Below the pieces are notes generated by a model, which saw only the letters and a program-made list of their open reading frames with translations, ran no database searches and was not told the DNA's origin. From NCBI RefSeq assembly GCF_005049045.1, contig NZ_SUPK01000006.1, forward strand, positions 62,001 to 126,000: a stretch of 64,000 nucleotides of DNA, written 5' to 3'. This document shows, piece after piece, positions 8,392 to 16,902 of the stretch (the stretch's first letter is position 1; every line of letters starts with the position of its first letter). Position numbers and translations under genes: made by a program. This DNA is from Cohnella pontilimi. Its GTDB lineage: Bacteria > Bacillota > Bacilli > Paenibacillales > Paenibacillaceae.

Positions 8392-8444
8392 GGACACTGT
8401 TTGGTGTCGATTTTATTATAGGACACCATTTAGTGTCCTGTCAA
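8392..8444 (-). promoter_or_regulatory. ArsR operon promoter with two operator palindromes
   Basis: On the minus strand a consensus promoter is present: TTGACA (8439-8444) and TATAAT (8415-8420). The 18-bp spacer between them (8421-8438) is exactly the palindrome GGACACTAAATGGTGTCC. A second copy, GGACACTGTTTGGTGTCG as read on the plus strand, lies 29 bp away at 8392-8409, over the expected transcription start. Both share arms GGACAC/GTGTC with a 6-bp centre. This is the layout of a tightly repressed, autoregulated promoter. Confidence 0.8.
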
Positions 8445-8472
8445 CGCCCAAATGGAAACCGTTAAGTCTTTA

Positions 8473-9849
8473 TTAAGAATGTGCTATTGATTGACGCCCT
8501 GCCTTCACTTTTCGAATGATTCGTCTATCAATAAAGAAAGCAGTAAGCAGTGCAGCTAATGTAATCAGAACGGGTATACCGAAAGCTTCATAGGAAAACG
8601 GTTTGCCTTCGAACTTTAGATGGGTCGCAGCACGGTATTCTACTCGCTTGGCATCATATTTAGCGGTTAGGACGTCCTCCTGCTTCGCTAAATCTTCAAG
8701 TGGAGCATCAAACATAAATCGGTCAGCGGAACCGCTGTGAATGAACTCAGGCATCACGTTGTTACCCTTTGCACTCCACTGCTTCACTTCTTCCGCAGCT
8801 AAAGACTCGGCTTCTACTCCCGGAACAAGCATGCGATCCAGCTTCGGCGCATTCGACATTTGATATCGGGTGACGAGGTTTAGATGATACTTCGTAACAA
8901 TAGGCTGATTGGCGTCTGAGACGGTGTAAACCTTTGTTGTTCCAGAAGTGGCATAAGTATCAAAAATCGTAGAAAGCGCTCCGTCATCCACCCCGTTATA
9001 CAACAATACCCCAGCGCTTTTTTTGTTCATTTGGAAAGCTTGGTTGAACATAAAAATCCATTCGGTTCGATCAACATCATTCGGGTCTACCTTTGGATTT
9101 TTTACGTAATGATACGAAGGGTAATTCATCTCTTTCGCTATTTTCTCCGCCATTGGTTCGCCTAACTGCTGCGAGATCACATAGAGGACGGCATCAATTC
9201 CTGAAGTGATCGCTGCTGAAGAGACGATGTTCCCGTCTACGACATAACGCACATCCCTTCTCCACTTTGTTTCAGGATATTGATTGGTTTCATGATAATC
9301 GAAACTTTTCCAGTCGGTCGTTGCTTCTTTCCCTTTCAATAAACCTGTATCGGCCAGATTCAGCGCTCCAGCGCAAATGCTTAACAGTTTCGTATCAGCA
9401 TGTTTTTGTATCCATTCCCGGACAGGTTTATACTTTGCTTCGTCAACCATAGGCATGGCCGGGATCACAATAAGGTCGGGACTTTTTCCTAATAATTGAT
9501 CCAGTTCATCAAAAGAATAGTGCGGCATCAGATCCAAACCGCCGGAGAGTGTTTTTATGTTTTTGTCCGGCGCAACAGCAAAGACGTTATAAGACTCCGT
9601 CATCGCAAACATTTCATACGGAACCATAAAATCAAACACTTCTGTCGTCGGATTGGATAAAATGACAGCTACAGTAGGTTTTTTCGGATTATATTCAGGT
9701 ACGCTCACGCTTTGTAAAGCAGGCATTGGTGTTTGCCGAGTGGGATTCCAATATTCCTGACTGGAATGAATATACCCAAACGCACCGATCCCTCCGAAAA
9801 ATATAACGAACGTCATTACATAGACAACTATACGTAATAATAACTTCAT
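8473..9849 (-). CDS. Membrane-anchored DJ-1/PfpI-family protein
   Basis: A 458-aa protein with an N-terminal membrane helix (residues 5-27, LRIVVYVMTFVIFFGG) and a C-terminal one (about 425-445, FGIPVLITLAALLTAFF). Between them lies a DJ-1/PfpI-like domain with the nucleophile elbow LLSICAGALNLADTGLL (Cys about residue 165), as in the AraC-associated GATase1 branch. A second, weaker DJ-1-like half follows (GVLLYNGVDDGALSTIF at about 290-306) and has no equivalent Cys. ATG at 9849 has AGAGGAG upstream. The two-helix anchoring predicts both domains on one face of the membrane, probably outside. The substrate is unknown; it could be an amidotransferase-fold sensor rather than an enzyme. Confidence 0.8.
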   Translation of the reverse strand: MKLLLRIVVYVMTFVIFFGGIGAFGYIHSSQEYWNPTRQTPMPALQSVSVPEYNPKKPTVAVILSNPTTEVFDFMVPYEMFAMTESYNVFAVAPDKNIKTLSGGLDLMPHYSFDELDQLLGKSPDLIVIPAMPMVDEAKYKPVREWIQKHADTKLLSICAGALNLADTGLLKGKEATTDWKSFDYHETNQYPETKWRRDVRYVVDGNIVSSAAITSGIDAVLYVISQQLGEPMAEKIAKEMNYPSYHYVKNPKVDPNDVDRTEWIFMFNQAFQMNKKSAGVLLYNGVDDGALSTIFDTYATSGTTKVYTVSDANQPIVTKYHLNLVTRYQMSNAPKLDRMLVPGVEAESLAAEEVKQWSAKGNNVMPEFIHSGSADRFMFDAPLEDLAKQEDVLTAKYDAKRVEYRAATHLKFEGKPFSYEAFGIPVLITLAALLTAFFIDRRIIRKVKAGRQSIAHS

Positions 9850-10006
9850 CTTTGATTCTCCTCTGATCAAAATTATTTGTATTTGCTTCCCCATACTTGT
9901 TTCGCATGAAATCATCATAAAGGGGGGAACGATATTGGAACGCGCAAACAATGAAAGTCTTCCCGCAAATATTTGCGGACTTCGCGCAAATATTTTCACT
10001 TGGGGT

Positions 10007-10060
10007 CAAGCGACAAACAGCCCCCAACTTGTTTCCAAGTTGAGGGCTGTTTGTCGCTTG
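10007..10060. repeat. Long near-perfect hairpin between MFS and DJ-1 genes
   Basis: Arms of about 25 bp (CAAGCGACAAACAGCCC at the outer left, GGGCTGTTTGTCGCTTG at the outer right) pair with one mismatch around a TTTC loop. There is no T-run on either side, so it is not a standard terminator. It lies in the probable 5' leader of the DJ-1 gene and 40 bp past the MFS stop. Confidence 0.7.
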
Positions 10061-10101
10061 ACTAAGAAATAATTCGCTTCATTTCCTGAGCTCGGGCCCT
10101 A

Positions 10102-11355
10102 TCATCCTTGAAGAGCTTGATCCTTGCCTGTTATCACCTGTTCTTTCGAATCTTTGCTAAACAATGCAAAAACAAAATTCAGAACAAAGGTGGCAATGAT
10201 GGCGCCGATAAAACCCACGGTATAAGCGCCTGTCGTGTCTTTAATGTACCCCATGACATAAGGGTACAAGAAACCGCCGACCAAAAATCCGATTCCCAAA
10301 ATAAATCCGTTTGCCGTCGCCACGAATTTCATGCCGACGGATTCAACCGCCGATGCCAACGCGACCGGCATGCCCGTATAAACGCCCAGACCGACCAGCG
10401 GCATCATCCAAGCCACTAATTCATATCGGTTGTTAGCCAAGCCGAACGTGAGCACGGCGAGGGTAAGGGTCATCCAAAGACCTGCGAGCAGGATGAACGG
10501 TTTCCGCTTGCCCATCCTATCCGAGATCAAGCCGAAGATGATGGAAGGAACGATACCGATCAATACGTACAAGGAAGCCAAAAATCCGGCGACGCCTTCG
10601 GACCATCCGGCATCTTCCATCAGAATCGTGGGCACCCAGTAGGCCATGACGGCATAAAGTCCCCATTCGCCGATGAAAAACGCAGAAGCCATCACGACAT
10701 TCCGGTTGCCGATCACGTTGAGATAGTCTTTTAAAGAAAACCTTTCTGCCGGTGATGAGGATGTCCTTTCTCGCTTTCGGATATGAGGAGGATCCTTCAG
10801 CACGAAGAAAGACAGAACCAATACGGCGATCAGAAATAGTCCGCCGACGGCCGAACCATCTCTCCAGCCCAGGGCCGCAAGAACAAAGGAAAACAAATAC
10901 AACGCGAACACAGTGCCGATTCCGTCGGAAGTAAACATGACACCCAAGGCAGAACCGATGCCTTTGGAGCTTTCAAACCATTGAGCCGCCATCGTATAAG
11001 GTCCTACGAATAACAAGCCAACTCCAAGTCCGACGATCGCTCTGGAAAATACCATTCCCGAGAAACTGGGCATGTAAGCAAAAAGAATTTGACCTGCCGC
11101 ACTGATCAACAAACCTAGCAGAATGATGTTGCGGGCTCCCCATCTATCGACCAGGACGCCGACAAAGGGCAATATCAGACCCCCAACCAAAGCGGTCACG
11201 GAAGCCAACAACCCGGTCGCTGCATAACTGATTGAGGTTTCGTCCATAAGTTGCGTGATTTGCGTCGAGTATCCGATATACGGAATGAAACAGGCGATCA
11301 AGGTCAAATAAGACAGCCATAGCATGAGCCATTTGCGATCTTTCGTGTTCCCCAT
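10102..11355 (-). CDS. MFS transporter
   Basis: A 417-aa major facilitator with 12 predicted membrane helices. The loop 2-3 motif reads GVLVDRWGARNIILLG (about residues 65-80), and the equivalent in the second half is GLISDRMGKRKPFILLAG. The cytosolic loop RKRERTSSSPAERF separates the two halves. It is the last gene of a three-gene minus-strand set with an aldehyde dehydrogenase and a saccharopine-dehydrogenase-like protein, divergent from a PucR regulator, so it probably imports the compound degraded by these enzymes; the compound is unknown. GGGAGG precedes the ATG. Confidence 0.88.
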   Translation of the reverse strand: MGNTKDRKWLMLWLSYLTLIACFIPYIGYSTQITQLMDETSISYAATGLLASVTALVGGLILPFVGVLVDRWGARNIILLGLLISAAGQILFAYMPSFSGMVFSRAIVGLGVGLLFVGPYTMAAQWFESSKGIGSALGVMFTSDGIGTVFALYLFSFVLAALGWRDGSAVGGLFLIAVLVLSFFVLKDPPHIRKRERTSSSPAERFSLKDYLNVIGNRNVVMASAFFIGEWGLYAVMAYWVPTILMEDAGWSEGVAGFLASLYVLIGIVPSIIFGLISDRMGKRKPFILLAGLWMTLTLAVLTFGLANNRYELVAWMMPLVGLGVYTGMPVALASAVESVGMKFVATANGFILGIGFLVGGFLYPYVMGYIKDTTGAYTVGFIGAIIATFVLNFVFALFSKDSKEQVITGKDQALQG

Positions 11356-11375
11356 TTAGACTATCCTCCCAATTT

Positions 11376-11407
11376 ATGGTTGCGAAACATGCCCGTTTCG
11401 CAACCAT
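11376..11407. repeat. Perfect 12-bp inverted repeat between MFS and aldehyde dehydrogenase genes
   Basis: ATGGTTGCGAAA and TTTCGCAACCAT form a perfect 12-bp stem with an 8-nt loop in the 74-bp gap. No T-run follows on the minus strand. It could slow or process the transcript within the operon. Confidence 0.65.
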
Positions 11408-11429
11408 ATATGTCGTCCGGTATTTCGAT

Positions 11430-12884
11430 TTAACGAGAAAAATCCCAAACGACCGTGCGAATATGCGTCATATCCAGCATCGTATATTTGCCGCCGATGC
11501 GTCCCCAGCCGGTGCGGGTCCCTGCTGCACCGCCGAAGGGTACGTGAGGTTCCCAATAGCCTCCATGTTCATTGATCACGATATTACCTGTTTTCAAACT
11601 GTTCATATATTTGAATGCACGGGCAGAACTCTTGGTATAGACGGCGGATTGCAATCCCAAATAGGAATCGTTGCCGACCCGGATCGCCTCTTCATCGTCC
11701 TTAACCGTAATAATGGGCACAATCGGTCCGAACGTCTCGTGTTGTTGGATCAAAGTATCCAACCCTACGTTATCGATCACCGTCGGTTCGAAATAAAGCT
11801 TCGTAGGGAACTGGCCGGCTCTCTTGCCGCCTAACAGAACTTGCGCGCCTTTGGCAACTGCATCCTGTACATGCGATTCCATTTTGGCAGCAACGGCATC
11901 ATTGTTCATGGGGCCGACTTTCGTCACCTTGTCAAACGGATCTCCCAGTCGCCAGTTCTGCGCTTCAGACAACACGCGTTCGACAAGTTCATCATGAACT
12001 TTTTCCTGCACAAGCACCCGTGCAGTCGCGCAACAGACTTGACCGGCATTAAAAAATCCGCCATGAACAATTCCCGCAGCCGCAGCGTCCAGATCGGCAT
12101 CTTCGCACACGATCGTCGGACCGTTGCCGCTCGCTTCGATAATGGAAGGTTTCATTCCGGCGGCACGGACGATTTTTTCGGCCGTTCCGTGAGAGCCGAT
12201 AAATCCTACGGCATCAATGCCCGGGTGTTCAATCAACTGCTGTCCTACTTCGCCATCACCATAAACGAGGTTGAAGACGCCTGGCGGAAGATCGGCTTCA
12301 TGCATGATTTCCGTGAACAAACTAATGATCCCCGGGGTGTACTCGGAAGGTTTGAGCACCATCGTATTGCCCGCCGCTATGGCAGGAGCCGCAAATTCGG
12401 CCAGCATCAGCGTAGGAAAGTTCCACGGAATGATGATGGCATAAACGCCATTTGCTTTGCGGAAAGTGAAAATTCGTTTATTCGCATCCATCGACGGAAT
12501 AATGGGGGTTTCCATCCGCTTGAGGTCTTCGGCTGCAATTCTGAAAAGTTCTGCAGACTCCTCGATATCCGGCAATGATTCGGCTTCATACGGTTTACCT
12601 TGCTCCAGCGTAAGCGCACGGCACAACTTTTCTTTATTTCGATCAATAGCATCGGCTATGGCATAGCAGACACGTGCCCGCTCCCATACCGAAGCAGATT
12701 CCCAAAGAGGCTGCGCCTTTCGGGCAGCAGAAACGGCGGCGTCAATTTCTTCTGCCGTGGAGTACGGCGCTTGGTACATATATTCTCCCGTAACCGGAGA
12801 TAGGATCTCCCGGACACGGCTTGATGCCGACTCCGATGACTTTCCATCAATGAAATTGCGCAGTACAGCCGTTTTCGTTTGCAT
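11430..12884 (-). CDS. NAD-dependent aldehyde dehydrogenase
   Basis: A 484-aa enzyme of the aldehyde dehydrogenase superfamily. Seen motifs: IIPWNFPTLMLAEFAAPAIA (substrate/cofactor region, about residues 148-167), GFIGSHGTAEKIV (Rossmann glycine motif), catalytic Glu in IIEASGNGPTIV and catalytic Cys in NAGQVCCATARV (about residue 285). The usual E-LGGK motif is changed to EASGNG, so the enzyme is from a less-studied branch. AAAGGAG precedes the ATG. It is preceded by the saccharopine-dehydrogenase-like gene (21-bp gap) and followed by an MFS transporter, suggesting oxidation of an aldehyde intermediate in one pathway. Confidence 0.9.
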   Translation of the reverse strand: MQTKTAVLRNFIDGKSSESASSRVREILSPVTGEYMYQAPYSTAEEIDAAVSAARKAQPLWESASVWERARVCYAIADAIDRNKEKLCRALTLEQGKPYEAESLPDIEESAELFRIAAEDLKRMETPIIPSMDANKRIFTFRKANGVYAIIIPWNFPTLMLAEFAAPAIAAGNTMVLKPSEYTPGIISLFTEIMHEADLPPGVFNLVYGDGEVGQQLIEHPGIDAVGFIGSHGTAEKIVRAAGMKPSIIEASGNGPTIVCEDADLDAAAAGIVHGGFFNAGQVCCATARVLVQEKVHDELVERVLSEAQNWRLGDPFDKVTKVGPMNNDAVAAKMESHVQDAVAKGAQVLLGGKRAGQFPTKLYFEPTVIDNVGLDTLIQQHETFGPIVPIITVKDDEEAIRVGNDSYLGLQSAVYTKSSARAFKYMNSLKTGNIVINEHGGYWEPHVPFGGAAGTRTGWGRIGGKYTMLDMTHIRTVVWDFSR

Positions 12885-12905
12885 GTGAACATCTCCTTTA
12901 TTGAT

Positions 12906-14042
12906 TTAGATATAGGCAGATTCGCAAAGCGTTGAAACCAAAGTAACGTTCTTTTGCGTCAAATAAGAGACAAACTTCGCAGGATCAATGCACTGTTCCG
13001 GCGGTTTGACGCCTTTTCCTTCGATTTCTTTGTTGAGCAGCATTTGGGCCACAATAGATGCAGGTATACTGGTCACATAAGCCAATGCGTTAACATTCCA
13101 TGCTTCTTGCCATCCGCATAACAATTCAAATTTGACCGTTGCTTTTTTCCCTCCTTTCAGCCCCCTCACCTCAACCATCAGTTCATCCGTTCCCCAACTG
13201 GGATTCTCGGAAATCGATTCTCTCAGGAAAGAGACCAGTTTTTGTCTGGCAGAAACTTTGTTGTCCGGTTGGTGATCATTTAGCAATCCCATATGTTCCA
13301 GGATTCTGATAAATTTAATGGTTGAAGGATCCCATGTGTCCTTGTATGTAATTTCCTTCACCTGGGGAAAACTGATCGGCAAAGTGGCCAGTTCAGAATG
13401 CAAGATGGAGTAAGTTGTCTGAACACCGATCGTTTCATAGAACTTCGTTTCTTCTTCATGGCTCAATGGTGGAATTTCAAGCAGTTGACCGTTTCTAACG
13501 ACAATCGCGTTCTTTGTTGCTTCATCTAGAATCGTATCAATGGCAAATGGGAATGTTGCTCCTGTTGTGGTGGATCCGTACCGAATATGGATTTCTTCGG
13601 CGTGATCCAGCATCTCCACACCGTATCTACTTAATATATTGGAAACCCCCGGGTCGGAACCCATGCCCGGAATGGAGAGCACCCCTGCTTCCTTCATAAA
13701 CGGATCCAATTTCAATTGTTCTTTCGTGACGGTATACAGTCCGCCCAAATCCAGCACATCTACTTTTGCTTCTGCTGCAATTTTCATGACCTCCGTGTTA
13801 AATTTATAATTGGTAGCGTTTACACAAACTTTGGCGCTTTTTAACACATCTTTGGATGCCTCATGATTTCGGATATCCAGGGGACATATTTTCAAATTTT
13901 TGTTGTTTATCTGATTTTTGAGTTGATCGAGACGCTTGAAATCCAAGTCGGCACCTATGACTTCGACGCCGCTTTCCACAAGATCTCTTACAATAATGTT
14001 CCCAATGGTTCCCACTGCACCCAATACGACGACTTCACTCAA
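12906..14042 (-). CDS. Saccharopine dehydrogenase-like NAD(P)-dependent oxidoreductase
   Basis: A 378-aa protein with an N-terminal Rossmann fold (VVVLGAVGTIGNIIVRDL, residues 4-21) and the family motif LSIPGMGSDPGVSNILSRYG (about residues 121-140) found in saccharopine dehydrogenase / homospermidine synthase-like enzymes. Start is TTG at 14042 with GAGGGGG about 8 bp upstream. First gene of the operon divergent from pucR. Family members act on amino acids or polyamines joined to carbonyl compounds; together with the aldehyde dehydrogenase this hints at degradation of an amine or amino acid derivative, which is inference. Confidence 0.85.
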   Translation of the reverse strand: MSEVVVLGAVGTIGNIIVRDLVESGVEVIGADLDFKRLDQLKNQINNKNLKICPLDIRNHEASKDVLKSAKVCVNATNYKFNTEVMKIAAEAKVDVLDLGGLYTVTKEQLKLDPFMKEAGVLSIPGMGSDPGVSNILSRYGVEMLDHAEEIHIRYGSTTTGATFPFAIDTILDEATKNAIVVRNGQLLEIPPLSHEEETKFYETIGVQTTYSILHSELATLPISFPQVKEITYKDTWDPSTIKFIRILEHMGLLNDHQPDNKVSARQKLVSFLRESISENPSWGTDELMVEVRGLKGGKKATVKFELLCGWQEAWNVNALAYVTSIPASIVAQMLLNKEIEGKGVKPPEQCIDPAKFVSYLTQKNVTLVSTLCESAYI

Positions 14043-14212
14043 AATGATAGCCCCCTCTCAGAACCGTCGACCGAAAATCAAAAGTTGGAGTTCGCATGAA
14101 ATATTGTCTTTATTGTAAAAAAAACTTTATGGAAATACATTTGCTTTTATGGATGATTTTAACTGTAGTATGCTATCAATAATGGATAATGGATATGAAG
14201 GGGAGAAGGAAG

Positions 14213-15784
14213 ATGAACTTGCTTCAAGCCTTACAATTGCCCTCGCTTCAAGATGCTAAGGTGGTCGCCGGTGCTGAAGGTCTCCAAAAAACCATACGCT
14301 GGGTGTCTATTGTCGATTTGCCTGATCCGTTATCTTGTGTCAGTTCAGGAGATTTACTTCTGACGACAGGCTTCGGATTGCCCAAAAAGGAAGAACAACT
14401 GACGGAACTCATTGGCGAAATGTCTAAATGCGGGCTCGCCGGGTTAGGTCTGGCAGTCCCTGAATATTTCACCCATATGCCGTTCTCTGTATGTAAAGCG
14501 GCGGACGAGCTGAGGTTTCCCATCATCGAAATCCCATGGGAAGTCCAATTCAACACGGTCACAGAAGAGGTACTCAGCTCGATTTTGGCCTACCAATATA
14601 ATCTTCAGGAACGATCCGAGTATATTCATCAGAAACTCATCGAAATTGCTTTAAACGCGAAAGATCTGCAGGATATCGCCTCCATATTAGGGAAATTGAT
14701 TGAACGATCGGTCATCGTCCAGCATCCGGAAGGTCCAATTTTGACAGCTTATTATGCGAACCCTAGCAGATCCCAAGAAAATCAAGGTTCAAATCAAGAC
14801 CTATTTTTCTTTCGTAAAGAACAACTCGAACATATTCCTCTGCATTCCCTATCCAAACCCATTCAATATCCCGCCATGCCGGATTCCGGTCTGCCTGCAC
14901 GGCTTCTCTGTCCGATCTCCGTCGATAAACAGTTGGTCAGCTTATTATGGATAATCGATGACCAGCAATCTCTGAGGAATATGGATCTCCAGGCGATTCA
15001 ATCCGCTTCTCTCATTATGGCGCTGCACATTTCACAGCAACGTGCTTTGACTTCTTTAGAGTTTCAGTTAGGATACTCCTTCCTGGATTCTTTGCTCGAA
15101 AGCCTGTCTCATCCCACACCGCAAATCTTGCACCGCGCAGGTATACTGGGGTATGATTCCGAAGGCAAATACGCCGTCGGCATTATCGTGATCAACATTC
15201 CCACCCCGCTGTCCCGCGAAAGTATTTTAAAACGCGAGCGGCTCGCCGAAAGATTAAAACGTTGCATGCAAGTCCTGCAAATCCCTCCCGTTTTTTCTCT
15301 CATGCAAAATCAAATTGTATTTTTAATTCCCGAGCGGATTTCGGCTGCAGAGATTTGGCATTCGATGAAAGATGTGAACATCTCGTTGGCCGTCAGTCTC
15401 CTGCATACGTTCAAGAACGCCCGTCACGCATATAAGGAAGTAAGAAGCCTGCTCCCTTACGTCCGTTACGGCCAATTTCACAGCTACGAGGATTTATTCA
15501 TTCCCCGTATCCTGATGGGAGAAATCGAGGCGCATTCGGGGTTTCTTGACAAATTGTTCGGCCCTCTTCGGGATCATAAAAGCGGCGATATTCTCATCCA
15601 CACGCTGCTGACTTTTGCTTCTATGGGCTTTCATATTCAAAAAACGTCCGAAACCTTAAAAATTCATCCCAAAACCTTAAGGTACAGGTTAGATAGAGCC
15701 ATCGCCCTGGGCGGCTACCAATTGGACAATCCGGAAACCCAATTCCATTTTCAACTGGCCCACCACATCCTCCAAGCTCAATAA
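14213..15784 (+). CDS. PucR-family transcriptional regulator
   Basis: A 523-aa regulator with the N-terminal purine-catabolism domain (SLQDAKVVAGAEGLQK, then RWVSIVDLPDPLSCVSSGDL, residues 10-60) and a C-terminal PucR helix-turn-helix (TLKIHPKTLRYRLDRAIALG, about residues 485-505). ATG at 14213 is preferred to one at 14189 because AGGGGAG lies just upstream. It is divergent from the saccharopine-dehydrogenase-like/aldehyde-dehydrogenase/MFS genes, which it probably activates. Part of its coding sequence (15476-15611) is repeated at 19039-19174. A terminator follows. Confidence 0.9.
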   Translation: MNLLQALQLPSLQDAKVVAGAEGLQKTIRWVSIVDLPDPLSCVSSGDLLLTTGFGLPKKEEQLTELIGEMSKCGLAGLGLAVPEYFTHMPFSVCKAADELRFPIIEIPWEVQFNTVTEEVLSSILAYQYNLQERSEYIHQKLIEIALNAKDLQDIASILGKLIERSVIVQHPEGPILTAYYANPSRSQENQGSNQDLFFFRKEQLEHIPLHSLSKPIQYPAMPDSGLPARLLCPISVDKQLVSLLWIIDDQQSLRNMDLQAIQSASLIMALHISQQRALTSLEFQLGYSFLDSLLESLSHPTPQILHRAGILGYDSEGKYAVGIIVINIPTPLSRESILKRERLAERLKRCMQVLQIPPVFSLMQNQIVFLIPERISAAEIWHSMKDVNISLAVSLLHTFKNARHAYKEVRSLLPYVRYGQFHSYEDLFIPRILMGEIEAHSGFLDKLFGPLRDHKSGDILIHTLLTFASMGFHIQKTSETLKIHPKTLRYRLDRAIALGGYQLDNPETQFHFQLAHHILQAQ

Positions 15785-15792
15785 AACAAAAT

Positions 15793-15820
15793 ATGCCCAT
15801 CCAATTGATGGGCATTTTAC
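15793..15820 (+). terminator. Terminator after pucR-type gene
   Basis: ATGCCCATC-CAATT-GATGGGCAT followed by TTTTAC, 8 bp past the stop codon. Confidence 0.8.
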
Positions 15821-15971
15821 GGATCCGAGTACATAAAAAATGTCAAAAACTTTTGTATCTATATATTAACTACAAATAAATTTAAATATTACCTGACAGG
15901 AATATTACTAATAGGGTATATTTGGATCAGACAAAAGCCGAAACACAAAAAAACGAAGAGGAGAATGGAAG

Positions 15972-16520
15972 ATGAGAAAAGTTGTCGTATCGGAATTTAT
16001 TTCGCTTGACGGTGTGTGTGAAGCCCCGATGTGGACGTTCGAGTTCGGTACCGATGAGCAAAACAACTTCAAGTTCAACGAAATGAAAAACGGCGAAGGA
16101 CTGCTGCTCGGCCGCAAAACGTATGAAGGATTTGCCGAAGCTTGGCCGAACATGATCGAACAAACCGGCGAATATGGCGTATGGATGAACAACTGTCCCA
16201 AGTACATTGTCTCCAGCACCTTGGATAAGGCGGATTGGGGGCCAGATTCCCACGTGATTAGGGACAACATCGCGGAGGAAATCAACAAACTGAAAGAGCA
16301 GCCGGGCAAAGACATTCTGGTTTTCGGCAGCCTCGAACTCATCAAAACCCTCATCCAACTTGATCTTATCGATGAATACCGCCTGATGACTTACCCGGTG
16401 GTGCTTGGAAGCGGGCAGCGCTTGTTCCCGGAGGGGATGGATAAGATCAAGCTGAAGCTGGAAGCGACCGAGACGTTCCCTACAGGTGTCGTCACTCATA
16501 CCTACAGCGTCGTGCGCTAA
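15972..16520 (+). CDS. Dihydrofolate reductase-like (RibD C-terminal domain) protein
   Basis: A 182-aa protein of the DHFR/RibD-C fold: MRKVVVSEFISLDGVCEAP at the start, LLLGRKTYEGF (NADPH-binding region, about residues 44-54), DILVFGSLELIKTLIQLDLI and YPVVLGSGQRLFPEG near the C-terminus. These match YyaP/YwjB-type reductases, whose substrates are mostly unknown; it is not the canonical FolA. GAGGAG precedes the ATG. The gene stands alone and has a terminator. Confidence 0.88.
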   Translation: MRKVVVSEFISLDGVCEAPMWTFEFGTDEQNNFKFNEMKNGEGLLLGRKTYEGFAEAWPNMIEQTGEYGVWMNNCPKYIVSSTLDKADWGPDSHVIRDNIAEEINKLKEQPGKDILVFGSLELIKTLIQLDLIDEYRLMTYPVVLGSGQRLFPEGMDKIKLKLEATETFPTGVVTHTYSVVR

Positions 16521-16536
16521 ATGTCATAAGGCTTCG

Positions 16537-16570
16537 GAAACCGCTCCCGCAGAATAGGGGGCGGTTTCTT
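16537..16570 (+). terminator. Terminator after DHFR-like gene
   Basis: Stem GAAACCGCTCCC / GGGGCGGTTTC with an 8-nt loop followed by TTC. Its right end touches the stop of the facing DUF5519 gene, so it may serve both. Confidence 0.7.
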
Positions 16571-16896
16571 CATGTACGCCTACCCTTCAATTTTATTTGA
16601 TCATATTTAAAACGCGCGATTTCAATGGCACAGGCAATATCTTGCTCGGTTTTCAAATAAACGGATACCCAGCCTGAATCGGGATATATATGATGCGGAC
16701 TTGCCTTCCCTTCTTCAATCCACCGATCGCGTTCGGATTTTGACAAAAGAAGGTCGAACAATCGGTTGCCATGCATATGTCCGATTTCCTTCCCGTTCAC
16801 GACGAATTCCGTCCCGCCGAACCGATGCGGCCGAAGCGACACGCCGGGCCAGGAACGAACCGTTTCAACCAGCGCCGGACCGTCCGTTTTCGCCAT
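16570..16896 (-). CDS. DUF5519 (luciferase-domain) protein
   Basis: A 108-aa protein with GGTEFVVNGKEIGHMHGNRL, WIEEGKASPHHIYPDSGWVS and VSVYLKTEQD: the signature of the DUF5519 family, also labelled luciferase domain, of unknown biochemical role. GGGAGG precedes the ATG at 16896. It starts 6 bp after the MFS stop on the same strand, so it is in the TetR-regulated operon. Nothing suggests light emission; the family name is historical. Confidence 0.8.
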   Translation of the reverse strand: MAKTDGPALVETVRSWPGVSLRPHRFGGTEFVVNGKEIGHMHGNRLFDLLLSKSERDRWIEEGKASPHHIYPDSGWVSVYLKTEQDIACAIEIARFKYDQIKLKGRRT

Positions 16897-16902
16897 GCCC
16901 CT

